This document shows positions 1 through 8,004 of a stretch of DNA of 64,000 nt, in pieces. Source of the stretch: AP-15 sp963724435 (lineage in GTDB: Bacteria; Pseudomonadota; Alphaproteobacteria; ATCC43930; CGMCC-115725); the NCBI GenBank assembly GCA_963724435.1, contig CAVRUN010000007.1, forward strand, positions 124,001 to 188,000, in the 5' to 3' direction. Below the pieces are notes generated by a model, which worked only from the letters and a program-made list of their open reading frames with translations, did no database searches and had not been told where the DNA came from. How positions within the stretch are numbered: the stretch's first letter is position 1; every line of letters starts with the position of its first letter. A program made the position numbers and the translations under genes.

Positions 1-849
1 CACATCGACATTTCCGGTGCGCTCGCCATTGCCGAACAGCGTTCCCTCGACACGATCAGCGCCGGCCATGACCCCAAGTTCGGCCGCCGCGACGGCGGTT
101 CCTCGATCATTATGCGGATGTAGACTCAACACGATGCTGTCGCGGTTGCGGATATTGCGACAAAACCACTCGATTTGGTCGGCATAAATATTGGGCGTCG
201 CCATCTCGACGGTGGCCGGCAGATTGAGAATTGTCTTTTTCTCGGGTGTCGGCTGCCACACATCCATCACCGACTCGCAGATCTCAACCGCAAAATCGAG
301 TTCGGTCCCGGTAAAACTTTCGGGTGAATACTGATAGATGACCTCTGTGTGCGGCATCTTTTCGGCAAGATCGCGGATGAGCCGTGCCCCGTTCACCGCA
401 ATGTCGACGATACCGTTTTTGTCGAGGCCAAAGACGACCCGCCGCTGCAAGGTCGAAGTCGAATTATAAAGATGCATGATCGCGCGCTTTGCGCCGCGAA
501 TAGATTCAAAGCTCCGCTCGATTAATTCAGGACGCGCTTGGGTCAAAACTTGGATGGTAACGTCTGGGGGCACGAGATCCCGTTCGACAAGCTCGCGGAC
601 AAAGGCGAAATCGGTCTCCGAGGCAGCCGGAAAACCGACCTCGATTTCCTTGAAGCCGAGCTTTACCAAGAGATCGAACATGCGGCGTTTGCGGTCTGGG
701 CCCATCGGCTCGACTAGCGCCTGGTTCCCGTCGCGCAGATCGACGCTGCACCATATCGGGGCGCGGTCGATCACCCGGCCGGGCCAAGTACGATCAGGCA
801 AATTGATCGGGGTAAACGGGCTATATTTGTGAATCGGCATATTGGGCAT
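1..849 (-). CDS. leuA: 2-isopropylmalate synthase, 3' end outside the window
   Basis: Condenses acetyl-CoA with 2-ketoisovalerate, the first committed step of leucine synthesis, in the cytoplasm. The minus-strand frame is open from the ATG at 849 to the window edge (283 codons), so the C-terminal part of the roughly 560-residue protein is missing. Seen: the HMGL-like barrel start LRDGNQAL, the GFPAASETDF stretch and the metal-binding pair in SLHPHNDRG. The N-terminus MPNMPIHKYSPF matches the long alpha/beta-proteobacterial LeuA type. An AGGAG lies 7 bases before the ATG; a second in-frame ATG follows at 840. A regulatory C-terminal domain would be expected beyond the edge but cannot be checked. 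Confidence 0.95.
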   Translation of the reverse strand, partial: MPNMPIHKYSPFTPINLPDRTWPGRVIDRAPIWCSVDLRDGNQALVEPMGPDRKRRMFDLLVKLGFKEIEVGFPAASETDFAFVRELVERDLVPPDVTIQVLTQARPELIERSFESIRGAKRAIMHLYNSTSTLQRRVVFGLDKNGIVDIAVNGARLIRDLAEKMPHTEVIYQYSPESFTGTELDFAVEICESVMDVWQPTPEKKTILNLPATVEMATPNIYADQIEWFCRNIRNRDSIVLSLHPHNDRGTAVAAAELGVMAGADRVEGTLFGNGERTGNVDV

Positions 850-1292
850 CGATAACTCCTGAGACGGAACGAGCGCCGCAGGTTGCGGCCGCTAGTCAGT
901 TTGCAGTTCCGCGGCCGGCAGCAGGATTAGCGCCGCCGACCGTTCTTAAGTCGTCGACGGGGAGCAGCCGAAACACTTTTTAAGCAGCCGCCTTGGAAGC
1001 TCGGACCGTAAATGACTTGGTGAAGCAGCATCGCGAAAACCGACTGAAGCCAGTTCCCAAACCGGGAACAAATACAGCCCGGGCCGACGCCCGTCAGGAC
1101 GCCGAGGCGGTAAGTCGAGAATTTTCGCGCACGGTCGGCATGTAGGTCTTAGTAGGGACTTCAAGTGAGCAGGTCAAGCCCGTCGGCCACGGCGCTTCTG
1201 CATTTTCAGCCGGCACCGGTGCAAAACTGCGGCGCCGGCAGTCTCGGTGCACGGTTGCGGACGGGGACCGCCGAACAGACTCCCCGTAAGAG
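850..1292. other. Intergenic stretch without a recognisable gene
   Basis: These 443 bases lie upstream of leuA and downstream of the exosortase gene, both on the minus strand. Short open frames here have no ribosome site and no familiar sequence. I saw no tRNA, leader peptide or clear terminator hairpin. It should contain the leuA promoter, but no confident -35/-10 pair was found. Confidence 0.5.
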
Positions 1293-2876
1293 TCACGGTG
1301 TCGAGAGCAGCTTGTTGACCGTTTGCGAAAATGGCGCGGTCTTGGCGAGGAAGCGGTCGATTGCGCGCCAGGCATTGTTCGGATCTTCCGGCTCGGTATG
1401 GGTGACGACCACCGCGATCGGGGCAACTGCCGAGAGCCGCAAGGTGTTGAGAGCCTGGTTCAGACGCGCCCTAATACCGGTCCCGGCGGGCCGGCCACCT
1501 ACCCATAGCGTCGTGGCAACAGTGACATACCGGCGGCCTTCCTGGATTTCGGTCAGGCGCCATACCGGCGCCTCCGGTCCGACACCTCCGCGGATACCTT
1601 GGGCTTGTCGAACAACGTCGGCTCCCCCTCCAGATTCTGCATCGCGCAGCGACGCGAACAGCGGCCGTACGCCGATACGCGGCGGAAAGCGGTGGAAAGT
1701 AGCGACAAAGTCACGATCATCGCAGCGGTACGTGATCGCCCGCGGGTCGTGCTCCCCGGCCGTGTTTGCTGGGGCTGCGTTTGCTGGGTTTGCGGTGGTG
1801 GCTACCGCCGACAACGGGACTATCGTGCACCCCATCAAGGCGGGTGGCGAGACGTCTGCCGCGACCGTCGAGTTGGGGCCGAATTTGTCGAGGTAATTTG
1901 CCGCCACCCGCGGCATGGTGGCCAGCAACACCACGACAAAAAGTGCGGCAATTGCTGCACCTGGGAAGCGGCCTGGGACGGGAAGACTTGCGCGAACGGG
2001 CGAGCGGCGTTCTTGTCTAAACACCAGCCCCATCAATACCAGCACTGACCCGACAATGACATAGAATAGCCAGCCCCACAGGACGTGACCGGTCTCAATC
2101 GCTTGAGCGTTGCCGATGAAATGGGCGATGACAATGATGCCAAGCACACGGAAGTCGTTGGCGATCACGGCGACGACAAAAGCCGCCGCAATAAACAGCG
2201 CACGCCTACGCGGGCTGGTGTAGATCAGGCACGCGAAAAATACTGAAAACGCGGCCGAGGCTATCAGAAATCGAAGGCCGGAACAGGCCTGGTGAACGAG
2301 AAAGGTTCCCTCCGGAATTTCAATGACAATTCCATCCGCGAAATTTGGAATGCCCAGGATACTGAGACCGACTGTGGTGAAACGAACCGCAAGGCTTTGT
2401 AGGGGAGGGATCAGAAACTCACCAAATGGCACCAGGAAAAACAAGTAGAGCAACGGAGCGGCTAAAGCACGCCACATAGACGGCCCCATGACCGACGCTA
2501 TCATGATCTGGAGCAAGGTCATCGCCATCAATTGGCGAGCTTCCATAATCCCGAGTTGGTCCGCGACAAACCATATGACTGCCGCCGGGATCGCCAGAAG
2601 TGCGACCCCAAGCGATGGGCGCACCGGCGTTGCCTTGGCGATATCGCGCCGGTCCCAAGCGAGGTAGATCGCCACCGGCAGGACGAGAAAACAGTGGCTG
2701 TATGCGTCCGAGTTCATCCAGACGACAATTGCGGCAGTAATCTCCGGGTAAAAAATGATCGCAAACGAAAGAATACCGATGGCGAGAGCTGCGCCTGCAA
2801 TCACCCAGTCACGACGCGACGAGGCGACCCCTGGTACTGACGCGAGCGGCGACGGCGCTGAGGTGGTATTCACCAT
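1293..2876 (-). CDS. Exosortase A-type transpeptidase fused to an EpsI domain
   Basis: Integral membrane cysteine protease/transpeptidase that cleaves PEP-CTERM sorting signals and is usually tied to exopolysaccharide export. At 527 residues it matches the long exosortase A type: about eight membrane segments in residues 25-290, then a soluble EpsI-like (DUF3485) part from about 330. The catalytic triad is visible: Cys198 in HQACSGLRF, Arg243 in NDFRVLG and His264 in ETGHVLWGW. The ATG at 2876 has only a weak ribosome site (AGTGATG upstream). No PEP-CTERM substrate, EPS gene or PrsK/PrsR partner lies in the window, so its targets must be elsewhere. Family assignment is firm; the exact subtype is inferred. 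Confidence 0.92.
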   Translation of the reverse strand: MVNTTSAPSPLASVPGVASSRRDWVIAGAALAIGILSFAIIFYPEITAAIVVWMNSDAYSHCFLVLPVAIYLAWDRRDIAKATPVRPSLGVALLAIPAAVIWFVADQLGIMEARQLMAMTLLQIMIASVMGPSMWRALAAPLLYLFFLVPFGEFLIPPLQSLAVRFTTVGLSILGIPNFADGIVIEIPEGTFLVHQACSGLRFLIASAAFSVFFACLIYTSPRRRALFIAAAFVVAVIANDFRVLGIIVIAHFIGNAQAIETGHVLWGWLFYVIVGSVLVLMGLVFRQERRSPVRASLPVPGRFPGAAIAALFVVVLLATMPRVAANYLDKFGPNSTVAADVSPPALMGCTIVPLSAVATTANPANAAPANTAGEHDPRAITYRCDDRDFVATFHRFPPRIGVRPLFASLRDAESGGGADVVRQAQGIRGGVGPEAPVWRLTEIQEGRRYVTVATTLWVGGRPAGTGIRARLNQALNTLRLSAVAPIAVVVTHTEPEDPNNAWRAIDRFLAKTAPFSQTVNKLLSTP

Positions 2877-3547
2877 TATCAGACATCACTAAGGAGAGTT
2901 GTAGGCTGGATTAATCGTCGATTATGCCCGGAGTGTCTGGGGCGTCGCTCCAGGCCATCGGCGCAACTGGATTGCCGCTTGGTTGGTCTTCGGGCTAGCC
3001 TGAGAAACGGCCGCCAGCAGGAACTACTCTCTCCAACCACCAGAGTTACCGCTCTATAATTAACAGATGGGTTAGTGTCGGTGTAGACAGCTTCGAGCTG
3101 ACGATTGTTAAAGGAGCTTGTTCACTCTAACTGCGCTGATTTCCATTCCATCATTGAGGATAATTAACCGCCCGCCAGGAAAAATTCGCCGCACCTTGCC
3201 GCTATAATGGCAGAAACCGCCTCAAGGGGCAAGTGTACTTGGGCGCATGTCAGTTTTGGCCACAGAGACGATGTTCCCGTCCGAAAACTGACAAAGCACG
3301 GGATAGGATCCCCGACATCAGCGGGCGCATCTCTACGACCGGCGCGTTTGATCAGCGCTTCCCGTGAAAGCGGCCTTTGGGTAAACAACCTGAGGAGATT
3401 TAAATCATCGACTATTCACTTAACGAGCATGATCACTCGAATTCAAGCGTAGCCTCGCAACGAGCTGTTGCATGCCGCGGGGGGGTGGTCTCTTGAACCC
3501 TTCCCTGACGGGATTTACCTTTGTACTACATTGCAAAGGGGGTGGGC
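2877..3547. other. AT-richer intergenic region
   Basis: About 670 bases between the divergent exosortase gene (minus) and the small plus-strand gene at 3548. Two TATAAT hexamers occur on the plus strand (3055-3060 and 3203-3208), but neither has a convincing -35 at 16-18 bases. Short open frames on both strands lack ribosome sites and look spurious. It presumably holds promoters for both flanking genes. Confidence 0.4.
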
Positions 3548-4015
3548 ATGCGCACCGTTGTTATCAGACTGCGCCGGGCCGATCTCTCGGCAGAGATGGC
3601 CGCAATGCGGGCATGGCTTGATGAAAATCGCTGCCAGCCATCGCGATTTGATTGCGACCAATACGAGGACACCACTGTCCTCCGGGTCGAATTCAAGCAA
3701 GACAGCGAAGCGCAGTCGTTTAGGGCGAGATTTGAGCCGTCGACCTCGCCTCGGCATCCACTGAAGCAACCGCTCGTACACGAGACCCACGAGCAGAGCC
3801 TTGTTCCCGAGGGCTGGTCTCCGAGCGCGACTGGCGCGGAATTGATGCTTCAAGTTTGTCGCTGGCGGATCATGGCGGAGGAGATCCGCACCGAGGCGGA
3901 AGATTTCTCGACGGCTTCGGCCAAGGAAACGCTGCAAGCCGTGGCCCAGGTATGGGATCAGATGGCCGAGAATTTGGAAAAGCGGTTGGTGAGTTCGCGG
4001 CAGCTTAGACGATGA
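3548..4015 (+). CDS. Small protein with the extra domain also found in the FixK-like regulator
   Basis: A 155-residue cytoplasmic protein of unknown function. Residues 1-60 match the C-terminal extension (residues 261-325) of the FixK-like protein at 31920-32918. Shared elements are MRxWLD, RCxPSRFxC, a V-x-RVEF strand and a closing acidic/aromatic helix. The remaining 95 residues are predicted helical (WRIMAEEIR, WDQMAENLEKRL). I chose the ATG at 3548 over the one at 3521 because a purine run (AAAGGGGG) lies 7 bases before it and the shared domain begins there. It stands alone, convergent to the beta-propeller gene. No enzymatic motif is visible; the conserved Cys pair could be structural, redox-active or metal-binding. 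Confidence 0.75.
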   Translation: MRTVVIRLRRADLSAEMAAMRAWLDENRCQPSRFDCDQYEDTTVLRVEFKQDSEAQSFRARFEPSTSPRHPLKQPLVHETHEQSLVPEGWSPSATGAELMLQVCRWRIMAEEIRTEAEDFSTASAKETLQAVAQVWDQMAENLEKRLVSSRQLRR

Positions 4016-4175
4016 TCGCCATTTAACCGGCTTAGCTGATTGTTCCCCCAAATTCCGCTGTTTGAGGCCGTCGGCGGGTCGTTTCTGCGAGCGGAGTTAA
4101 GCTACGGTCCTGGCGCGCGATGCCGGACGAAAAACGGTTTCGTCCGGTACTCTGCCGAGGCGATAACCACCCACG

Positions 4176-5495
4176 CTATCGCATATTGCCTGTGTGCCCG
4201 AGCGAGTAGCGGCCCGGCTGCGGCCACACGGTGAGCCCGTGCGGCTCCTTGCCGACGCTTATTTGCCTTACGGCACCTGTCTTCGTGTCGATGTCGTAGA
4301 CGACATTGTCATAGCGGCCCGACAGCCAAAGGTCTTTGCCGTCGACGCTGACATTGCCCATGTCCGGGCTGCCGCCGCCTGGTATCGGCCAGGTTTCCTC
4401 GACGGTCCGGGTAGCAAAATCGATCACGCTGATACTGCCCGGTCCATGCGGCGAACCGTGGACCTTGTGCGAGCCGCGATTAGAGACGTAAAGCTTTGTT
4501 CCGTCGCGGCTCGGATACAGCCCATGGGTGCCGATCCCGGTCGGAATAAAGCCGATCTTGCTGAAGTTATCGCCATCGACCAGAAAGACCCCGTCGGCAA
4601 GCATATCGGCGACGTAAAAGACTTTGCCGTCGGGCGAGACACGAATGTCCTGCAGCATCCCACGATTATTGAGCCTCAGATACCCGAGCACCTGATGGTT
4701 GACCATGTCGATTTTGACCAGGCCGCCGCCACGAAACTCGCAAGTAAAGATCGCATAACGGCCGTCGATCGAAAAATCGGCGTGGTTGATCCCCGAACAG
4801 GCCGGCGTTGGCAGGGATTGCTGCAATGCCATCGTATGCGCATCGCGAAAATCGAGCCGCTTTAGCCGCTCGGCGACAACGATCGCCGACGTGCCGTCGG
4901 GGGTGAAATACATGTTGTAGGGGTCCGCGACTACGACACGGGCGCCTGGCCTACCGGTCTTGGGATCGATGGGGGTCAGGCTGCCGTCGGCGCGGCGCCG
5001 GCCATTATTCGCGACCCACAATGTCTGTAAATCCCAAGAGGGGATGACGTGCTGCGGCAGAAACCCGACCGGAAAGCGGTCGATCACGCTGTGGCTCGCC
5101 GGATCGATCACGTAAACATCATTCGAGCGCAGATTGGGCACGTAAACGCGCGTCAAGGCGCCCGCGACAGCCGGACTGAGCATATTGGCCCCGGCAGCAC
5201 TGTAGAGATTGGCCGGATTCAGAACCGGCAGCATCCCCGGGACGGTTTGGATAGGGGTCGGGCGGGGCGGCGGGACGGCCGCGGTGACAAGCGCGGCGGG
5301 AGCCGCCAGTGGCCTTGGCGTGACCGCCGATTGCGCGACTTGAACAATCGCTGCGGCAGCCGAGCACAGCAACCCGTAGCCGCCCTGAACGGCGCTCGCC
5401 GGCCAAATCGGTAGACTGCACAGCAAAAAGCCGAGAACGAAAAGTGGAACGATCCAAACCGCTATTCGCAACCAACGGCGCATTAGCAATGGCAA
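4176..5495 (-). CDS. YVTN/NHL-type beta-propeller protein, membrane-anchored
   Basis: About 439 residues: an N-terminal membrane segment (RIAVWIVPLFVLGFLL), a Pro/Ala-rich linker, then seven-bladed propeller repeats from about residue 100. Typical blade motifs are RVYVPNLRSNDVYVID, KVFYVADM and KLYVSNRGSHKV. Such proteins act as extracytoplasmic scaffolds or accessory subunits; no enzyme function can be read off. The start is uncertain. I chose TTG at 5495 because GGAGG (5505-5501) lies 5 bases upstream; the first ATG at 5483 is 17 bases from it. The gene begins about 50 bases after the creatininase stop on the same strand, so the two likely form an operon in the periplasm. Confidence 0.85.
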   Translation of the reverse strand: MPLLMRRWLRIAVWIVPLFVLGFLLCSLPIWPASAVQGGYGLLCSAAAAIVQVAQSAVTPRPLAAPAALVTAAVPPPRPTPIQTVPGMLPVLNPANLYSAAGANMLSPAVAGALTRVYVPNLRSNDVYVIDPASHSVIDRFPVGFLPQHVIPSWDLQTLWVANNGRRRADGSLTPIDPKTGRPGARVVVADPYNMYFTPDGTSAIVVAERLKRLDFRDAHTMALQQSLPTPACSGINHADFSIDGRYAIFTCEFRGGGLVKIDMVNHQVLGYLRLNNRGMLQDIRVSPDGKVFYVADMLADGVFLVDGDNFSKIGFIPTGIGTHGLYPSRDGTKLYVSNRGSHKVHGSPHGPGSISVIDFATRTVEETWPIPGGGSPDMGNVSVDGKDLWLSGRYDNVVYDIDTKTGAVRQISVGKEPHGLTVWPQPGRYSLGHTGNMR

Positions 5496-5546
5496 ACAGG
5501 CCTCCGAAGACAAGGTGCTAGAGACACCGCGCGGTGAAAGCTGATT

Positions 5547-6347
5547 TCAGCGTTGCGCCGTTGCGGTTCTGATCGCGGCGACGGTGCGCGCAACGACGAG
5601 ATCGACACCGAGCTGGCCGAGCGCTGCGCTGGCGTGCCGCGGATCGCCGTGGGTGCCGTCGCCCACCTTGGTTTCGCCAAGCATATCGGTGCGCACTAAG
5701 GCGGGGTCGGTCGCCATCATCAGCGAGGTGTCGAGCAGGCCAGCATGGCTGCCGATCTCGGCCTCGCTGTACCCTTTGCTCTTTAGTAATTGACCGAATT
5801 CGGTCTCGCTCGCGCGGTAATATTCGGTCAGCGCATAGGCGCGCACCGGGGTTGCCGCCCATTCGCGGTCAAGCCGCTGGACGACTGCCTCGTCATTCCG
5901 TTGATAGCCGCCATGGTCGCCGAGAAAGACAATGTTGCGGAAACCAGCGAGCTTGAAGCTCTTTGCCGCGTATTCGAGAGTGGTTTCGAAGGCGGCGGAC
6001 GGCACCGTGATCGTCCCCGGGAATTTAAGATGTCCTTCCGGCTTGTCGACATTGCCCTCGGGCACATAGGCGATGACCGGCGCGACCAACGCGTTGCCGA
6101 GCGCCTGGGCAATCTTTCCAGCAAGCACTCTGACGCGAACGTTGTGCTTGCCGAGCGCCATTTGCGGGCCGTTCTGCTCGGTTCCGCCAATCGGAACGAG
6201 GATTGTCGTCTTGCCCGCCTGAAGGTCGGTGCGTAGCTCAGGCCAGGTCAGGTCTTCGAGATAGACGCTGCCGGAGGACGCGGCGCCCGCGGTCCCGACG
6301 CCACCGATCAGCAGGAACAAAAGGACAAACAGAACCTGTCTCGCCAT
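5547..6347 (-). CDS. Creatininase-family hydrolase, exported
   Basis: A 266-residue amidohydrolase of the creatininase fold with a Sec signal peptide (hydrophobic core VLFVLLFLLIGG, cleavage near TAGAAS). The ATG at 6347 starts the signal peptide. Family motifs are GGTEQNG, a GKHN segment and GDHGGYQRN. Cytosolic creatininases have EQHG and a later Asp as metal ligands; here the His is Asn and the ligand loop reads ALGKHN, so this is a divergent periplasmic subgroup and creatinine is probably not the substrate. It precedes the beta-propeller gene by about 50 bases. The substrate is unknown. Confidence 0.85.
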   Translation of the reverse strand: MARQVLFVLLFLLIGGVGTAGAASSGSVYLEDLTWPELRTDLQAGKTTILVPIGGTEQNGPQMALGKHNVRVRVLAGKIAQALGNALVAPVIAYVPEGNVDKPEGHLKFPGTITVPSAAFETTLEYAAKSFKLAGFRNIVFLGDHGGYQRNDEAVVQRLDREWAATPVRAYALTEYYRASETEFGQLLKSKGYSEAEIGSHAGLLDTSLMMATDPALVRTDMLGETKVGDGTHGDPRHASAALGQLGVDLVVARTVAAIRTATAQR

Positions 6348-6627
6348 CGCCGCAACCCCCGGTGCCAACTCGTTGCACCGGCGTCGCTTACGCCGTCGGC
6401 GGAGCCCGGGCAACGGCCATTGCCGCCATGTGAAAAGATGTCCGAACGACGAAATTGAGCATGCGAATTCTGCCGCAGCATCGCTTAACTCAGGAGCAGT
6501 AGTGCGGGCAGGAAGACGACGCCCGAGCCGGCCATGATTGGCGCCGTGGAGGGGTCATCGGACAGTGACATCGCATCCGTCGGCGAATCGAATACAAATC
6601 GCCGTCACGACGGAACTTACGTGTCGG

Positions 6628-7848
6628 TCAGCGAAGGGTGTGCGAAATCAGAGCGGCGGCGACGCAGAAGATCACGATCGCGAGCGGCGGAACGCGCCAG
6701 CGCTCGAGTAAAAGAAAGCTCGTCAATGCGATCGCGACATCGCGACCATTGTTGACCGCGCTCGTCCAGATCGGGTTGTAGAGGGCGGCTCCAAGTACCC
6801 CGACGACGGCGGCGTTTATGCCAGCCAAGGCCGCCCGCGCCGCCGGGTGGTGACCAAGCCACAGCCACACCCGCAAACCCGCCAAGGCGATCAGCATCCC
6901 CGGAAGAAACATGAATATGAGCGCGACAGCCGCCCACAACAGGGCCGCCCCGGCAGGGGCGACGACGGCGCCGAGATAGGCGGAGAAGGTAAAGAGGGGC
7001 CCTGGAATTGCCTGTGCGACGCCGTAGCCGGCGAGGAATGTGCTGTCGGAGAGCCAGCCTCGCGGCACCAGCGCATCGCGCAAGAGGGGCAGCACGACGT
7101 GTCCGCCGCCAAACACCAGCGCGCCCGCTTTGTAGAAAATGCCTGCCAGCGCTAGCAAACTGTGGGGAGCCGCGGCGCCGGCCAGCGGCAGCGCGATCAG
7201 CAAGACGAGAAACAACGCTAGTGCTACCCCGCCGGTCCGTAGCGTCACCGGCATCGCCGGCAAACCGGGAGCGGCAGGTAGGTCGCGGCACAGTATCGCG
7301 CCGCCAATGGCACCGATCAGCAATGCGCCGATCTGAACCACCGGGCCGCTGACCACCAGCAAAAGCGCCGCCGCAACCAATGCCAACGCGGTCCGCACCC
7401 GGTCCGGGCACAAATTTCGCCCCATGCTCCAAACCGCCTGCGCCACTACGGCCACGGCAACGAGCTTTAGCCCGTGCAAGACCGCGTCGGTCGTGGGGCC
7501 TTCGAGGCGCGGGGCCAGCAGTGCGAAACCAAACATGACAATCGCGGACGGCAGCGTAAAACCGGCCCAAGCGGCAAACGCACCGCCCCAACCGGCGCGA
7601 CGCAATCCGATCAGGTACCCGACCTGACTGCTCGCCGGGCCCGGCACCATCTGGCACAAGGCGACCAGCCCGGCGTATTCCTCCGGCGACAGCCAGTGGC
7701 GCTGGCGGACGTAGGTTCGCTCGTAGTAGCCGAGATGGGCAATCGGCCCGCCGAACGAGGTTAGCCCGAGCCGCAGCGCAACCCAGAAGACCTCGCTCGC
7801 ACGGCCCCGGCGAGGTTCAATAATGGAGGACGTAGCGGTCTCGCTCAT
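6628..7848 (-). CDS. chrA: Chromate efflux transporter, long-chain ChrA
   Basis: A 406-residue inner-membrane transporter of the CHR family that expels chromate, and possibly other oxyanions. It has the two-domain long form: FGGPIAHLGYYE and MVPGPASSQVGYLIG in the N-terminal half, and FGGGHVVLP and AIPGPLFTFSAYLG in the second half. The ATG at 7848 was chosen over an upstream codon at 7908 because GGAG lies 8 bases before it and the protein then starts MSETATSS. It stands alone; no chrB regulator is adjacent. Confidence 0.93.
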   Translation of the reverse strand: MSETATSSIIEPRRGRASEVFWVALRLGLTSFGGPIAHLGYYERTYVRQRHWLSPEEYAGLVALCQMVPGPASSQVGYLIGLRRAGWGGAFAAWAGFTLPSAIVMFGFALLAPRLEGPTTDAVLHGLKLVAVAVVAQAVWSMGRNLCPDRVRTALALVAAALLLVVSGPVVQIGALLIGAIGGAILCRDLPAAPGLPAMPVTLRTGGVALALFLVLLIALPLAGAAAPHSLLALAGIFYKAGALVFGGGHVVLPLLRDALVPRGWLSDSTFLAGYGVAQAIPGPLFTFSAYLGAVVAPAGAALLWAAVALIFMFLPGMLIALAGLRVWLWLGHHPAARAALAGINAAVVGVLGAALYNPIWTSAVNNGRDVAIALTSFLLLERWRVPPLAIVIFCVAAALISHTLR

Positions 7849-8004
7849 CTCGATCTCCGAGCGTGTTCCGCTGTTTCCTACCCGGACGCTGTAATTAGCG
7901 CGATGCAAGCCTGCAGTATTCTATCGCGAGCGCCGCGGCAGAGACGCGAACTACAGCGAGTCAGGCAACGATCTATCGTCGGAGGGTTCAACGACACTTC
8001 GTCG

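Noticed and set aside
1165..1896. Plus-strand frame opposite the exosortase
   Set aside because: Antisense to the C-terminal half of a well-defined exosortase/EpsI gene; composition typical of a shadow frame.
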